64,000 nucleotides of DNA, taken from contig NZ_ADVZ01000005.1 in the NCBI RefSeq assembly GCF_000178995.1, positions 62,001 to 126,000 on the forward strand, read 5' to 3'. The notes beneath the pieces are model-generated. The model was not told the origin of the DNA and made no database searches. It saw only the letters and a list, made by a program, of their open reading frames with translations. This document shows, piece after piece, positions 57,103 to 64,000 of the stretch (its first letter is position 1; each line of letters starts with the position of its first letter). Origin of the DNA: Afipia sp. 1NLS2 (GTDB lineage Bacteria > Pseudomonadota > Alphaproteobacteria > Rhizobiales > Xanthobacteraceae). The translations under genes were made by a program, and so were the position numbers.

Positions 57103-57749
57103 GGCGTCGATGCCTTCTTTTCTTCGCCCGGCGGATTCGAAACGGCACTCGCCTTCTCGTCACCCGGCAGCAGATAGTCAGCGCCTTCCCATGGCGAGAG
57201 GAAGTCGAACTTGCGGAACTCCTGGTTCAGACGCACCGGGTCGTAAACCACGCGCTTTTCCTGGTCGTCATAGCGAACCTCGACGAAACCAGTGGTCGGG
57301 AAATCCTTGCGCAGCGGATGACCCTCGAAGCCGTAATCGGTCAGCAGCCGGCGCATGTCGGGATGGCCAGTGAAGATCACACCATAGAGGTCGTAGGTCT
57401 CACGCTCGAACCAGTCGCAGCCGGGAAACACGCTGATGATCGAAGGCACCTGCGTCGTCTCGTTCGCCTGCCCGCGCAGCCGCAGCCGCGCATTCAGCGT
57501 CGGTGACATGAAGTGATAGACCACATCGAAGCGATTCTCGCGGCCGGGATAGTCGACTGCGGTCACGTCGATGATGTTGACGAAACGGCAGCGCGGATCG
57601 GTCTTGAGAAAACGCGCGACCTCGATAATCCGGGAGAGATCGACCGAAATGTTGAGTTCGCCAACCTCGACCGCATGCCCGAGCGCCGCGCCTGGCAGCG
57701 CACCAACAATCGTCTCACCGAGAGCGTCGAGTCTGGCGTCGTCCATCAT
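57099..57749 (-). CDS. nuoC: NADH-quinone oxidoreductase subunit C
   Basis: A 216-residue 30-kDa-type subunit, separate from NuoD as in most alphaproteobacteria. The signature is [20 protein letters not shown], followed by [16 protein letters not shown]. An AAGG ribosome binding site lies before the double ATG start; the second ATG is also possible. The tail (about 195-216) is charged and variable. Confidence 0.95.
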   Translation of the reverse strand: MMDDARLDALGETIVGALPGAALGHAVEVGELNISVDLSRIIEVARFLKTDPRCRFVNIIDVTAVDYPGRENRFDVVYHFMSPTLNARLRLRGQANETTQVPSIISVFPGCDWFERETYDLYGVIFTGHPDMRRLLTDYGFEGHPLRKDFPTTGFVEVRYDDQEKRVVYDPVRLNQEFRKFDFLSPWEGADYLLPGDEKASAVSNPPGEEKKASTP

Positions 57750-57755
57750 TCAACC

Positions 57756-58349
57756 TTAGCGTTCAATCGTTCCGGTACGGCGGATCTTCTTTTGCAGGAG
57801 CAAGACGCCGTAGAGCAGCGCCTCCGCGGTCGGCGGGCAGCCCGGCACATAGATGTCCACCGGGACGATGCGGTCGCAACCGCGAACCACCGAATAGGAA
57901 TAGTGATAGTAGCCACCACCGTTCGCGCACGACCCCATCGAGATCACATAGCGCGGCTCCGGCATCTGGTCATAGACCTTACGCAAAGCCGGGGCCATTT
58001 TGTTGGTCAGCGTGCCGGCGACGATCATGACATCGGACTGGCGCGGCGAAGCGCGCGGCGCGAAGCCAAAGCGCTCGACGTCGTAGCGCGGCATCGACAC
58101 CTGCATCATCTCGACCGCGCAGCAGGCCAAGCCAAACGTCATCCACATCAGCGAGCCGGTGCGCGCCCAAGTGATGAGATCGTCGGCTGCCGCGACGAAG
58201 AACCCCTTGTCGGACAGCTCATGATTGATCTCGAGGAAATAGCGGTCATCTGCGCCAACCGGCTGGCCGGTACGCGGATCGAGCACGCCCGTCGCTGGCT
58301 GTGAAATTTGCGGCGAGCCGGATGACACCGGGGTCGGGTTCAATCCCAT
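57756..58349 (-). CDS. nuoB: NADH-quinone oxidoreductase subunit B
   Basis: A 197-residue subunit carrying cluster N2, the last electron carrier before quinone. Cluster cysteines are the adjacent pair in [10 protein letters not shown], then GSCANGGG and [10 protein letters not shown]. The N-terminal 35 residues are a family-variable tail. Its start overlaps the end of nuoA by ten bases. Confidence 0.97.
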   Translation of the reverse strand: MGLNPTPVSSGSPQISQPATGVLDPRTGQPVGADDRYFLEINHELSDKGFFVAAADDLITWARTGSLMWMTFGLACCAVEMMQVSMPRYDVERFGFAPRASPRQSDVMIVAGTLTNKMAPALRKVYDQMPEPRYVISMGSCANGGGYYHYSYSVVRGCDRIVPVDIYVPGCPPTAEALLYGVLLLQKKIRRTGTIER

Positions 58350-58705
58350 TCAAGAGCACCCTTCTTCCACTCATAGGCGAACCCGATGGTCAGGACGCCG
58401 AGGAACACCATCATCGACCAGAAACCGACCGCGCCGAGCTTGCCGAACGCCACCGCCCACGGGAACAGGAAGGCGACCTCCAGATCGAAGATGATGAAGA
58501 GAATCGCCACCAGATAAAAGCGGACGTCGAATTTCATGCGGGCGTCGTCGAAGGCGTTGAAGCCGCATTCGTAGGCCGACAGTTTTTCCGGATCGGGCTG
58601 CTGATAGGCAACCAGGAACGGCGCAACCAGCAACGCCAGACCGATAATGGCCGCTACTCCGATAAACACCACAAGTGGCAGATAGTTCTGCAAGATTCCG
58701 CCCAT
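58340..58705 (-). CDS. nuoA: NADH-quinone oxidoreductase subunit A
   Basis: First gene of the operon, 121 residues, three helices. The signature loop [25 protein letters not shown], with its mobile conserved cysteine, is intact; the last helix ends before [10 protein letters not shown]. It has GAGGGTCTCCG before the ATG. Confidence 0.96.
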   Translation of the reverse strand: MGGILQNYLPLVVFIGVAAIIGLALLVAPFLVAYQQPDPEKLSAYECGFNAFDDARMKFDVRFYLVAILFIIFDLEVAFLFPWAVAFGKLGAVGFWSMMVFLGVLTIGFAYEWKKGALEWD

Positions 58706-58768
58706 CGGAGACCCTCAATTGTGGCGATCATGTCCGCGGATTCGCGAACCTTGGAATAATTCGAAGGG

Positions 58769-58797
58769 GGAATAGCGCAGCCCACCGGTAAGGGCAA
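58769..58797 (-). promoter_or_regulatory. putative promoter of the nuo operon
   Basis: TTGCCC (58792-58797) and TATTCC (58769-58774) are 17 bases apart on the minus strand, 64 bases before nuoA. Both elements are partial matches, but the position and spacing are right for the operon start. Confidence 0.5.
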
Positions 58798-58890
58798 GAC
58801 AGGCATACCGCCTAGCCGCAACGCTGCGCACACCGAAGATTTGCCTCAAAGAAGAAGCCGAATTCATGTTTCCCCCGAGGCATCCGCGGC

Positions 58891-59982
58891 CTAGCCGAGC
58901 GTGGCTGCAACGGCCTTGCCACAGGCCTGCGTGTTCGCGCTGCCACCAAGGTCGCGGGTCCGCAGCTTGTCCTCCGGAAGCACCCGCTCGATCGCCGCAA
59001 TCACGGCCTTGGAGGCCTCCGCTTCACCCAAATGGTCCAGCATCAGGGCCGCCGACCATATCTGTGCAATCGGGTTGGCCACGCCCTGCCCCGCGATGTC
59101 GGGTGCCGAGCCATGGACCGGCTCGAACAGGGACGGAAAGCGGCGCTCCGGATTGAGACTTCCCGAGGGTGCGATTCCGATGGTGCCGGTACAGGCCGGG
59201 CCGAGGTCGGAGAGGATGTCCCCAAACAGATTCGAGGCCACCACCACGTTGAAGCGGTCCGGGTTCAGGACGAAATGGGCCGCCAGAATATCGATGTGAT
59301 ATTGGTCCCATTTCACGTCGGGATAGGATTTGGCCATCGCCTTCACCCGCTCGTCCCAGTACGGCATCGTGATCGAGATACCATTGGACTTGGTCGCGGA
59401 GGTCAGATGCTTCTTCGGGCTCTTCCGGGCGAGTTCGAAGGCATATTTCAAAATGCGGTCGACCCCGGTGCGAGACATCACCGTTTGCTGGGTGACGATC
59501 TCCCGATCGGTGCCAGGATACATCCGTCCACCAACGGACGAGTACTCGCCCTCCGTATTCTCGCGCACCACGAAGAAATCGATGTCACCTGGCTTGCGGC
59601 CCGTCAGCGGCGATTTCACCCCCGGCATCAGCCGCACCGGGCGGACGTTGGCATATTGGTCGAATTCACGGCGGAATTTGATGAGCGAGCCCCACAGCGA
59701 CACGTGGTCGGGCACAATGGCGGGCATGCCGACTGCGCCGAAGAAGATCGCGTCATGGTGGATAACCTGCTCCTTCCAGTCTTCCGGCATCATCCGGCCG
59801 TGCTTCTGGTAGTAGTCGCAGGAGGCGAAATCGAAATCATCGAGTTGCAGCTCAAAACCGAATTTCTTCGCTGCCGCCTCCAGCACCCGCACGCCTTCCG
59901 GCACGACCTCCTTGCCGATCCCGTCGCCGGGAATGATAGCGAGGCGGTATTTGCGATTGGTACCGGAGCGAGGCTGGGTCAT
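58891..59982 (-). CDS. tartrate / D-malate dehydrogenase family protein
   Basis: A 363-residue NAD-dependent beta-decarboxylating dehydrogenase of the isopropylmalate/isocitrate family. Motifs: IIPGDGIGKEVVPEG at the start, ENTEGEYSSVGG, the substrate loop with KSNGISITMPYWDE, and NLFGDILSDLGPACTG with SAPDIAGQGVANP at the NAD site. Close relatives act on tartrate, D-malate or 3-isopropylmalate; the TTUC/YeaU-like sequence favours tartrate or D-malate, which I cannot fix from sequence alone. It is transcribed on its own. Confidence 0.88.
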   Translation of the reverse strand: MTQPRSGTNRKYRLAIIPGDGIGKEVVPEGVRVLEAAAKKFGFELQLDDFDFASCDYYQKHGRMMPEDWKEQVIHHDAIFFGAVGMPAIVPDHVSLWGSLIKFRREFDQYANVRPVRLMPGVKSPLTGRKPGDIDFFVVRENTEGEYSSVGGRMYPGTDREIVTQQTVMSRTGVDRILKYAFELARKSPKKHLTSATKSNGISITMPYWDERVKAMAKSYPDVKWDQYHIDILAAHFVLNPDRFNVVVASNLFGDILSDLGPACTGTIGIAPSGSLNPERRFPSLFEPVHGSAPDIAGQGVANPIAQIWSAALMLDHLGEAEASKAVIAAIERVLPEDKLRTRDLGGSANTQACGKAVAATLG

Positions 59983-60132
59983 CTGGAATTCCTGAAATCA
60001 GAGGGCGGATCGCAAGGGGTGGTCGGCGGGGTATAGCGCCGAACCCTGCTCCTTCGCGATAACAATAAGGTGCTAGGGAGTATGCACCTCCGCCCTCTTC
60101 CGATGTCTGGCACGAATCTGCCCCCGAAATCG

Positions 60133-60167
60133 AAAGCCCCGGCACAAGGCCGGGGCTTTCTTTTTTT
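60133..60167 (-). terminator. terminator after the small secreted protein gene
   Basis: An 11-bp perfect stem (60133-60143 with 60149-60159) with a T7 run on the plus strand and TTTCGATTTC on the minus strand. It lies about 20 bases after the stop at 60177, so it most likely ends the minus-strand gene. Confidence 0.78.
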
Positions 60168-60176
60168 GCAATCCGC

Positions 60177-60470
60177 TTATGGGCAGAACCAGACTGGCCC
60201 CACCATCACACAGCGCCGGGCGCGCCAGTCATGCGGACGTGCACCATAACGGCGATAGCCGCGCGGAGCCGACGAATAGCGGCCGCCGGGCCGGTAGATC
60301 GGACCGCGCGCGCCATGGTGGTGTCCATGGCCGTGATACTGCACCTGAACGATGGATGAGACATCCGCCCTGTCCAGTCCCGTCGTTGAGGAGGTTGGCA
60401 TAGCCGACGCCGTGGCAATGGCGACAAACGACGCAAAGATCGCGGGGGCGAGATACTTCATCATCTTCAT
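60177..60470 (-). CDS. small secreted His/Arg/Gly-rich protein
   Basis: A 97-residue protein with a signal peptide (1 to about 23, cleaved after SAM or ASA), AGGAAA ribosome binding site, and a mature part with HGHGHHHGARGP, Arg/Tyr/Gly repeats (RGYRRYGARPHDW) and a C-terminal RRCVMVGPVWFCP. Short periplasmic proteins of this make-up, ending in Cys-x8-Cys, are common in Bradyrhizobium relatives. Function unknown; the His cluster could bind metal. Confidence 0.82.
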   Translation of the reverse strand: MKMMKYLAPAIFASFVAIATASAMPTSSTTGLDRADVSSIVQVQYHGHGHHHGARGPIYRPGGRYSSAPRGYRRYGARPHDWRARRCVMVGPVWFCP

Positions 60471-60617
60471 GCTGTTTCCTGATTTTGGTTTCGATGGCGA
60501 TCCCGTGAGGGAATCAACAACAAAAATATCACACCCTTAACGTGGCACGGCCGCGTCAGTTCCCCAGGAATGCGCGCCGAGCTGCCGATCAGGTCATCAT
60601 GCAAAGTCGGATGTATG

Positions 60618-60642
60618 AAAAAATCCCAGAACCATCTGGGAT
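60618..60642 (-). terminator. terminator of tRNA-Asp
   Basis: An 8-bp perfect stem (60623-60630 with 60635-60642) followed by TTTTT on the minus strand, 40 bases after the tRNA 3' end. Confidence 0.82.
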
Positions 60643-60681
60643 CATGCCCCTTTTCAGACTTTTGCTAAGTCCTTGAAAAGG

Positions 60682-60758
60682 TGGCGCGAGAGACGGGGCT
60701 CGAACCCGCGACCTCCGGCGTGACAGGCCGGCACTCTAACCAACTGAGCTACTCCCGC
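60682..60758 (-). tRNA. tRNA-Asp (anticodon GTC)
   Basis: On the minus strand the sequence folds as a complete tRNA: acceptor GCGGGAG with CTCTCGC (one G-T pair), D arm AGCTCAGTTGGTTAGAGT, anticodon loop CTGTCAC with GTC, T arm GTCGCGGGTTCGAGCCCCGTC (in two overlapping parts) and an encoded CCA. Length 77 bases with CCA. Confidence 0.96.
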
Positions 60759-60980
60759 AGCGGGCCGATGTGATCGATCCGCGAGACGCTGGGACTTAAA
60801 GGAGGCTACAATCCAAGTCAAGGACATTACAGATGTCCCTATCCGCCGGACCTTTTTCCACCATTGATGCAAAAAAGACCCTGTTTATGGGCAAAACATC
60901 ATGGTCAGATCCATGGCGAATCAACTAACCCTTGCGGGATAGTCAGTTCCTTAAAGCCAAGTACCACGAGGAGGGTCATC

Positions 60981-61280
60981 ATGGCGAAGAAAGCAGCTAC
61001 CCCAGCGACTGTTACGCTCAAGCACCTTGCCGCCGCTCTCGCGGAAGAACACGAGCTGTCGAAGAAGACCGCTGAAGCAATCCTGACCGATATGGTCACC
61101 AAGATCACCAAGCACCTCAAGAAGGGTGAGCGCATCCGCATCGTCGGCCTCGGCATCCTCCAGGTCCGCAAGCGCGCTGCCCGCATGGGCCGCAACCCGG
61201 CCACCGGCGAAGCCATCCACATCAAGGCCAGCAAGAAGGTCGCCTTCCGCGCCGCCAAGGAGCTGAAGGAAGCCGTCTAA
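60981..61280 (+). CDS. HU family DNA-binding protein
   Basis: A 99-residue basic nucleoid protein starting MAKKAATPATVTLKHLAAAL with a strong GAGGAGG ribosome binding site. The HU/IHF fold is clear: two helices, then the beta-arm with GRNPATGEAIHIKASKKVAFRAAKELKEAV. It is slightly longer than usual HU at the N-terminus because of the KKAATPAT stretch. It bends and packs DNA. A strong terminator follows. Confidence 0.93.
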   Translation: MAKKAATPATVTLKHLAAALAEEHELSKKTAEAILTDMVTKITKHLKKGERIRIVGLGILQVRKRAARMGRNPATGEAIHIKASKKVAFRAAKELKEAV

Positions 61281-61303
61281 GCGACTTTTCGCTTTTTCGC
61301 CAA

Positions 61304-61352
61304 ACGCCATCCCGAAGCCGCATACGCGGTTTTGGGGTGGCGTCTTTCTTTA
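61304..61352 (+). terminator. terminator of the HU gene
   Basis: An 18-bp stem with a few G-T pairs (61304-61321 with 61326-61343, ATAC loop) followed by CTTTCTTTAT. Very stable and 24 bases after the HU stop. Confidence 0.88.
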
Positions 61353-61496
61353 TACGCGTGTCATGGAAACACGGAGCAAGGCTGCTGGTTTGAAAACATG
61401 TTGGTCGCGCCTTGACCCTGCCCCGCTTCTTCTCAAGATGGATTTCATCGACACGCGCGGATCGAATGCCGTGCCCTGAGTATGAGGTCCGGCTGC

Positions 61497-62750
61497 ATGA
61501 CGTCCGCTATGAAATTCAATCACACCGTTCTCGACCGCTTTCTGCGTTACGTACGCATCGACACGCAGTCCGATCCGGAATCGCCGGCCACGCCCTCCAC
61601 CGAAAAGCAGAAAGATCTCGGCCGCCTGCTCGCGCAGGAATTGCGCGACCTCGGTCTCGCCGACGCCCATCTCGATGAGCACGGCTATGTCTACGCCACA
61701 CTGCCGGCCAACACCGACAAGAAGGTGCCCGTGGTGTGCTTCTGCTCGCACATGGACACCTCGCCCGATTGCAGTGGCAAGGACGTGAAGCCGCAGATCG
61801 TGAAGAACTACCAGGGCAGCGACATTGTGCTGCCGGCGGATTCTTCGCAAATCATCCGCTTCGCTGAGCACCCCGCCCTCGCCGCCCAGATCGGCCACGA
61901 CATAGTCACCACCGACGGCACCACGCTGCTCGGCGCGGACAACAAATCAGGCGTCGCCGAGATCATGGATGCGGTGCAGGTTCTTCTCGCCAATCCGCAG
62001 ATCAAGCACGGCACGGTCAAGATCCTGTTCACGCCCGACGAGGAGATCGGCCGCGGCGTCGACAAGGTGGATTTGAAGAAACTCGGGGCGGATGTCGCCT
62101 ACACGATCGACGGCGAAAGCGCGGGCTCAATCGAGGACGAAAGCTTTTCTGCCGACGCGGCCACGATCCGCATTCAGGGCGTCAGCGCCCACCCCGGCAT
62201 GGCCAAGGGTAAAATGGAGCACGCGATCAAGATCGCCGCACGCATTGTCGAGAAGCTGCCACAGGACACCCTGACGCCGGAGACGACCGAGGGCCGCGAG
62301 GGTTTTCTCCACCCGGTTGGCATCACCGGCGCGCTGGAAGAGACGACGCTGCACTACATCGTGCGCGACTTCACCGTAGCCGAACTGAAGGAGAAGGAGG
62401 CGTTGCTGGAGCGCACCGTCGCCGAGGTGATGAAGGATTTTCCGCGATCGACCTATCGTATCGATATCCGCGAGCAGTATCGCAACATGAAGGAGATCGT
62501 GGATCGGCAGCCAGAGATCGTGGATTACGCCATGGAAGCGATCCGCCGCGCAGGACTTAAGCCCGAACGCGGCAGCATCCGCGGCGGCACCGACGGTTCG
62601 CGGTTGTCATTCATGGGGCTGCCCTGCCCTAACATCTTCGCGGGCGAACACGCCTTCCACTCGCGCCTCGAATGGGTCAGCGTACAGGACATGGAAGCAG
62701 CGGTACGCACCATCGTGCATCTCGCTGCGATCTGGGAAGAGCGGGCATAG
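61497..62750 (+). CDS. pepT: peptidase T (tripeptide aminopeptidase)
   Basis: A zinc tripeptidase of the M20 family, about 417 residues from this start. The metal and catalytic motifs are CFCSHMDTSPD (His and Asp), TDGTTLLGADNKSGVAE, the general base in FTPDEEIGRG, and the last ligand in AGEHAFHSRLEW. The lid-domain motif GVSAHPGMAKGKMEHAI is intact. The start is uncertain: a GAGG sequence ten bases upstream favours 61497, but the homologous region begins at MKFNHTVLDRFL (61509). Confidence 0.94.
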   Translation: MTSAMKFNHTVLDRFLRYVRIDTQSDPESPATPSTEKQKDLGRLLAQELRDLGLADAHLDEHGYVYATLPANTDKKVPVVCFCSHMDTSPDCSGKDVKPQIVKNYQGSDIVLPADSSQIIRFAEHPALAAQIGHDIVTTDGTTLLGADNKSGVAEIMDAVQVLLANPQIKHGTVKILFTPDEEIGRGVDKVDLKKLGADVAYTIDGESAGSIEDESFSADAATIRIQGVSAHPGMAKGKMEHAIKIAARIVEKLPQDTLTPETTEGREGFLHPVGITGALEETTLHYIVRDFTVAELKEKEALLERTVAEVMKDFPRSTYRIDIREQYRNMKEIVDRQPEIVDYAMEAIRRAGLKPERGSIRGGTDGSRLSFMGLPCPNIFAGEHAFHSRLEWVSVQDMEAAVRTIVHLAAIWEERA

Positions 62751-62933
62751 ACCGCGCGCTCGTCGTCAGGCCCTAAGAAAATCGTTCCGACACGTCAGCG
62801 TGAATCGAACGTTAAATTCACCATCGCAATTGCGAACTCGCCCCTCTTCATCCGGTTAGCTTGACGAACGGACTTTCTTGCGCCGCCGCAAATCGCGGCT
62901 AAATCTTGGCGCAAATAAGAAGGAATGAAGAGG

Positions 62934-63038
62934 ATGAAACCGTCTCTCCAGACCGTACTGGCGGCCACAGCGATCACCGCAATCGGCATCCCGCTGGCGA
63001 TGGCGACGATCATCGCCGCCTCGATCATCAGCCTGTAA
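62934..63038 (+). CDS. 34-residue hydrophobic miniprotein
   Basis: Reads MKPSLQTVLAATAITAIGIP then LAMATIIAASIISL. It has one hydrophobic helix through most of its length and a short basic start. AAGGA lies nine bases before this ATG; a second ATG three codons upstream (62925) sits too close to that sequence. No homologue or function is known to me, and an antisense gene does not overlap it. It may be a small membrane protein; it is too short to be sure. Confidence 0.5.
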   Translation: MKPSLQTVLAATAITAIGIPLAMATIIAASIISL

Positions 63039-63076
63039 TCGATCGCGTCATCAATCCATCGCGGGGTTTCACATTT

Positions 63077-63823
63077 TCAGATCGGCGGATCCGCTTCGAC
63101 AAGCTTCTGGCGGTCGATGCGAAACGTCCGCTTGGCGATGGAATTCCAGTGCTTACTGAACGTCGTCGCCAAGCGGATGGAGCGATAGAACCGCTGCTGC
63201 CGCTCAATGCGGACCGATGTCTTGGCGTGAAGAAGTGCGAAGTCCTTGGTGTGGGGAAATTTATAGGCGCGCTCGATTCCCGCCAGCACCTCATGGACCC
63301 GCCTGACAAACTTCAGCTTCGGTAGGTTGCGCAGAATCCGGACCTGATCTTCCCAGTTTGAATAGAGCGTGGCGTCTTCCAGCGCGCGGGCAGGATCAAT
63401 AAGATCATTGCCGGGCACGACGACATTCAGGCGTGGAAGGTAACACGCATCGATCTCGTGGCTTTCCATCCATGCGAGCAGCTTCGGCAATCCCATCAGG
63501 GTCCGCCTGCTGGGAAGTTCATCGGCATCCGGAAACAGGATCAGCCGCCCGCGGCATTGCGCGATGGCAAAATTGCGCTGCGCGGCAAAATCGTTGTTCA
63601 GGCGGCGCTGGAAAAATCGGATCGGCCAATCCTTCTCGAATGATTTTATCGCTTCGACAAAATCATCGTCGGAAAAATCATCGACGACCACGATTTCATC
63701 AATGATCGCCCGTGCCGGCTCAAGCGCGGCCATCAGCCACTTGAATTCCTGCATCTCATTATGAGTCATCACCGCAACTGAAATCGAAGCGGGTCGACTG
63801 CTGGACCGGAAATCGCTCTGCAC
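63077..63823 (-). CDS. family 2 glycosyltransferase
   Basis: A 248-residue GT-A fold enzyme. The N-terminal ISVAVMTHNEM binds nucleotide sugar, EIVVVDDFSDDDFVEA follows, and the metal motif is in LILFPDADELPS. The C-terminal part (about 150-248) is basic with Arg and Lys clusters and no membrane helix. It looks like a soluble, possibly LPS- or capsule-related transferase (WaaE/KdtX-like). Sugar and acceptor cannot be told. It is not adjacent to other glycan genes here. Confidence 0.85.
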   Translation of the reverse strand: MQSDFRSSSRPASISVAVMTHNEMQEFKWLMAALEPARAIIDEIVVVDDFSDDDFVEAIKSFEKDWPIRFFQRRLNNDFAAQRNFAIAQCRGRLILFPDADELPSRRTLMGLPKLLAWMESHEIDACYLPRLNVVVPGNDLIDPARALEDATLYSNWEDQVRILRNLPKLKFVRRVHEVLAGIERAYKFPHTKDFALLHAKTSVRIERQQRFYRSIRLATTFSKHWNSIAKRTFRIDRQKLVEADPPI

Positions 63824-63940
63824 GCCTGAACCTCGATCAAGACCAACTGGCCGGTTTATCGTCCCGGCCGTTTCGGCGTGTCAGGAGCACGATATTTGGC
63901 GCGATGCAAAGAACCGACTCAATAAAGCACAGAAATCGAA

Positions 63941-64000
63941 TGGTAGGCGGCGAGAGATTCGAACTCCCGACCCTCTCGGTGTAAACGAGATGCTCTAACC
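63941..64000 (-). tRNA. tRNA-Val (anticodon TAC), 5' end cut off by window
   Basis: The minus strand reads the anticodon arm TCTCG-TTTACAC-CGAGA with anticodon TAC, a T arm GGGAGTTCGAATCTC, acceptor half and an encoded CCA at 63941-63943. The D arm is begun (GGTTAGAGC) and the 5' acceptor half lies beyond the right edge. Confidence 0.93.

Noticed and set aside
60654-60872. A 72-codon minus-strand frame
   Set aside because: It runs across the tRNA-Asp gene and is explained by it.
1-64000. CRISPR arrays, insertion sequences, prophage or integrative elements
   Set aside because: I saw no regularly spaced repeats, transposase or integrase frames, or terminal inverted repeats with target duplications anywhere in the window.

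Overview
The window is a contiguous piece of chromosome from a GC-rich alphaproteobacterium, most likely the Bradyrhizobium/Afipia/Rhodopseudomonas group (Nitrobacteraceae). The evidence is two DUF3551 proteins found mainly in that group, LexA boxes of the alphaproteobacterial GTTC-N7-GTTC type, a 14-gene nuo operon, the rpsB-to-lpxB super-cluster and a C-terminally extended ribosomal protein S2. It reads as core genome: I see no insertion sequence, prophage, integrase or CRISPR array. Most genes lie on the minus strand.

Layout. 1-1.2 kb: a cut-off PepSY membrane protein and a small unknown partner. 1.4-2.3 kb: lexA with its own SOS operators. 2.3-9.4 kb: comEC, glnS, then gltX and gltA in the opposite direction. 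9.4-24.0 kb: one long minus-strand series, rpsB-tsf-pyrH-frr-uppS-cdsA-dxr-rseP-bamA-lpxD-fabZ-lpxA-lpxI-lpxB. It runs from translation and nucleotide supply through isoprenoid and phospholipid precursors to outer-membrane protein assembly and lipid A. 24.3-30.1 kb: a proline-rich caspase-fold protein whose catalytic pair is lost, then dnaE. 30.3-31.3 kb: a 32-residue membrane protein behind two perfect LexA boxes, and two DUF3551 proteins. 31.4-34.8 kb: proS-lolC-lolD. 35.0-40.1 kb: a metal (probably copper) uptake operon of DUF2946 protein, TonB receptor, BNR-repeat periplasmic protein, thioredoxin-like protein and PCu(A)C chaperone. 40.3-40.5 kb: a structured non-coding transcript candidate. 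40.6-43.8 kb: DUF1467, mce, rnj, birA. 43.8-58.7 kb: all fourteen complex I genes, with a FlK-type thioesterase between nuoC and nuoD. 58.9-64 kb: a tartrate/D-malate dehydrogenase, a small secreted protein, tRNA-Asp, HU, pepT, a 34-residue hydrophobic protein, a glycosyltransferase and a cut-off tRNA-Val.

Most notable: the SOS-controlled miniprotein at 30299-30397, which by size, topology and promoter is a candidate DNA-damage-induced division inhibitor or toxin of the SidA/TisB kind. Next come the DUF2946-led metal operon with an inverted-repeat operator and an SD-adjacent hairpin, the divergent 6S-like RNA candidate, the pseudo-caspase, and the FlK-like thioesterase inside the nuo operon. 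All functions are inferred from reading the sequence; no database search was run.
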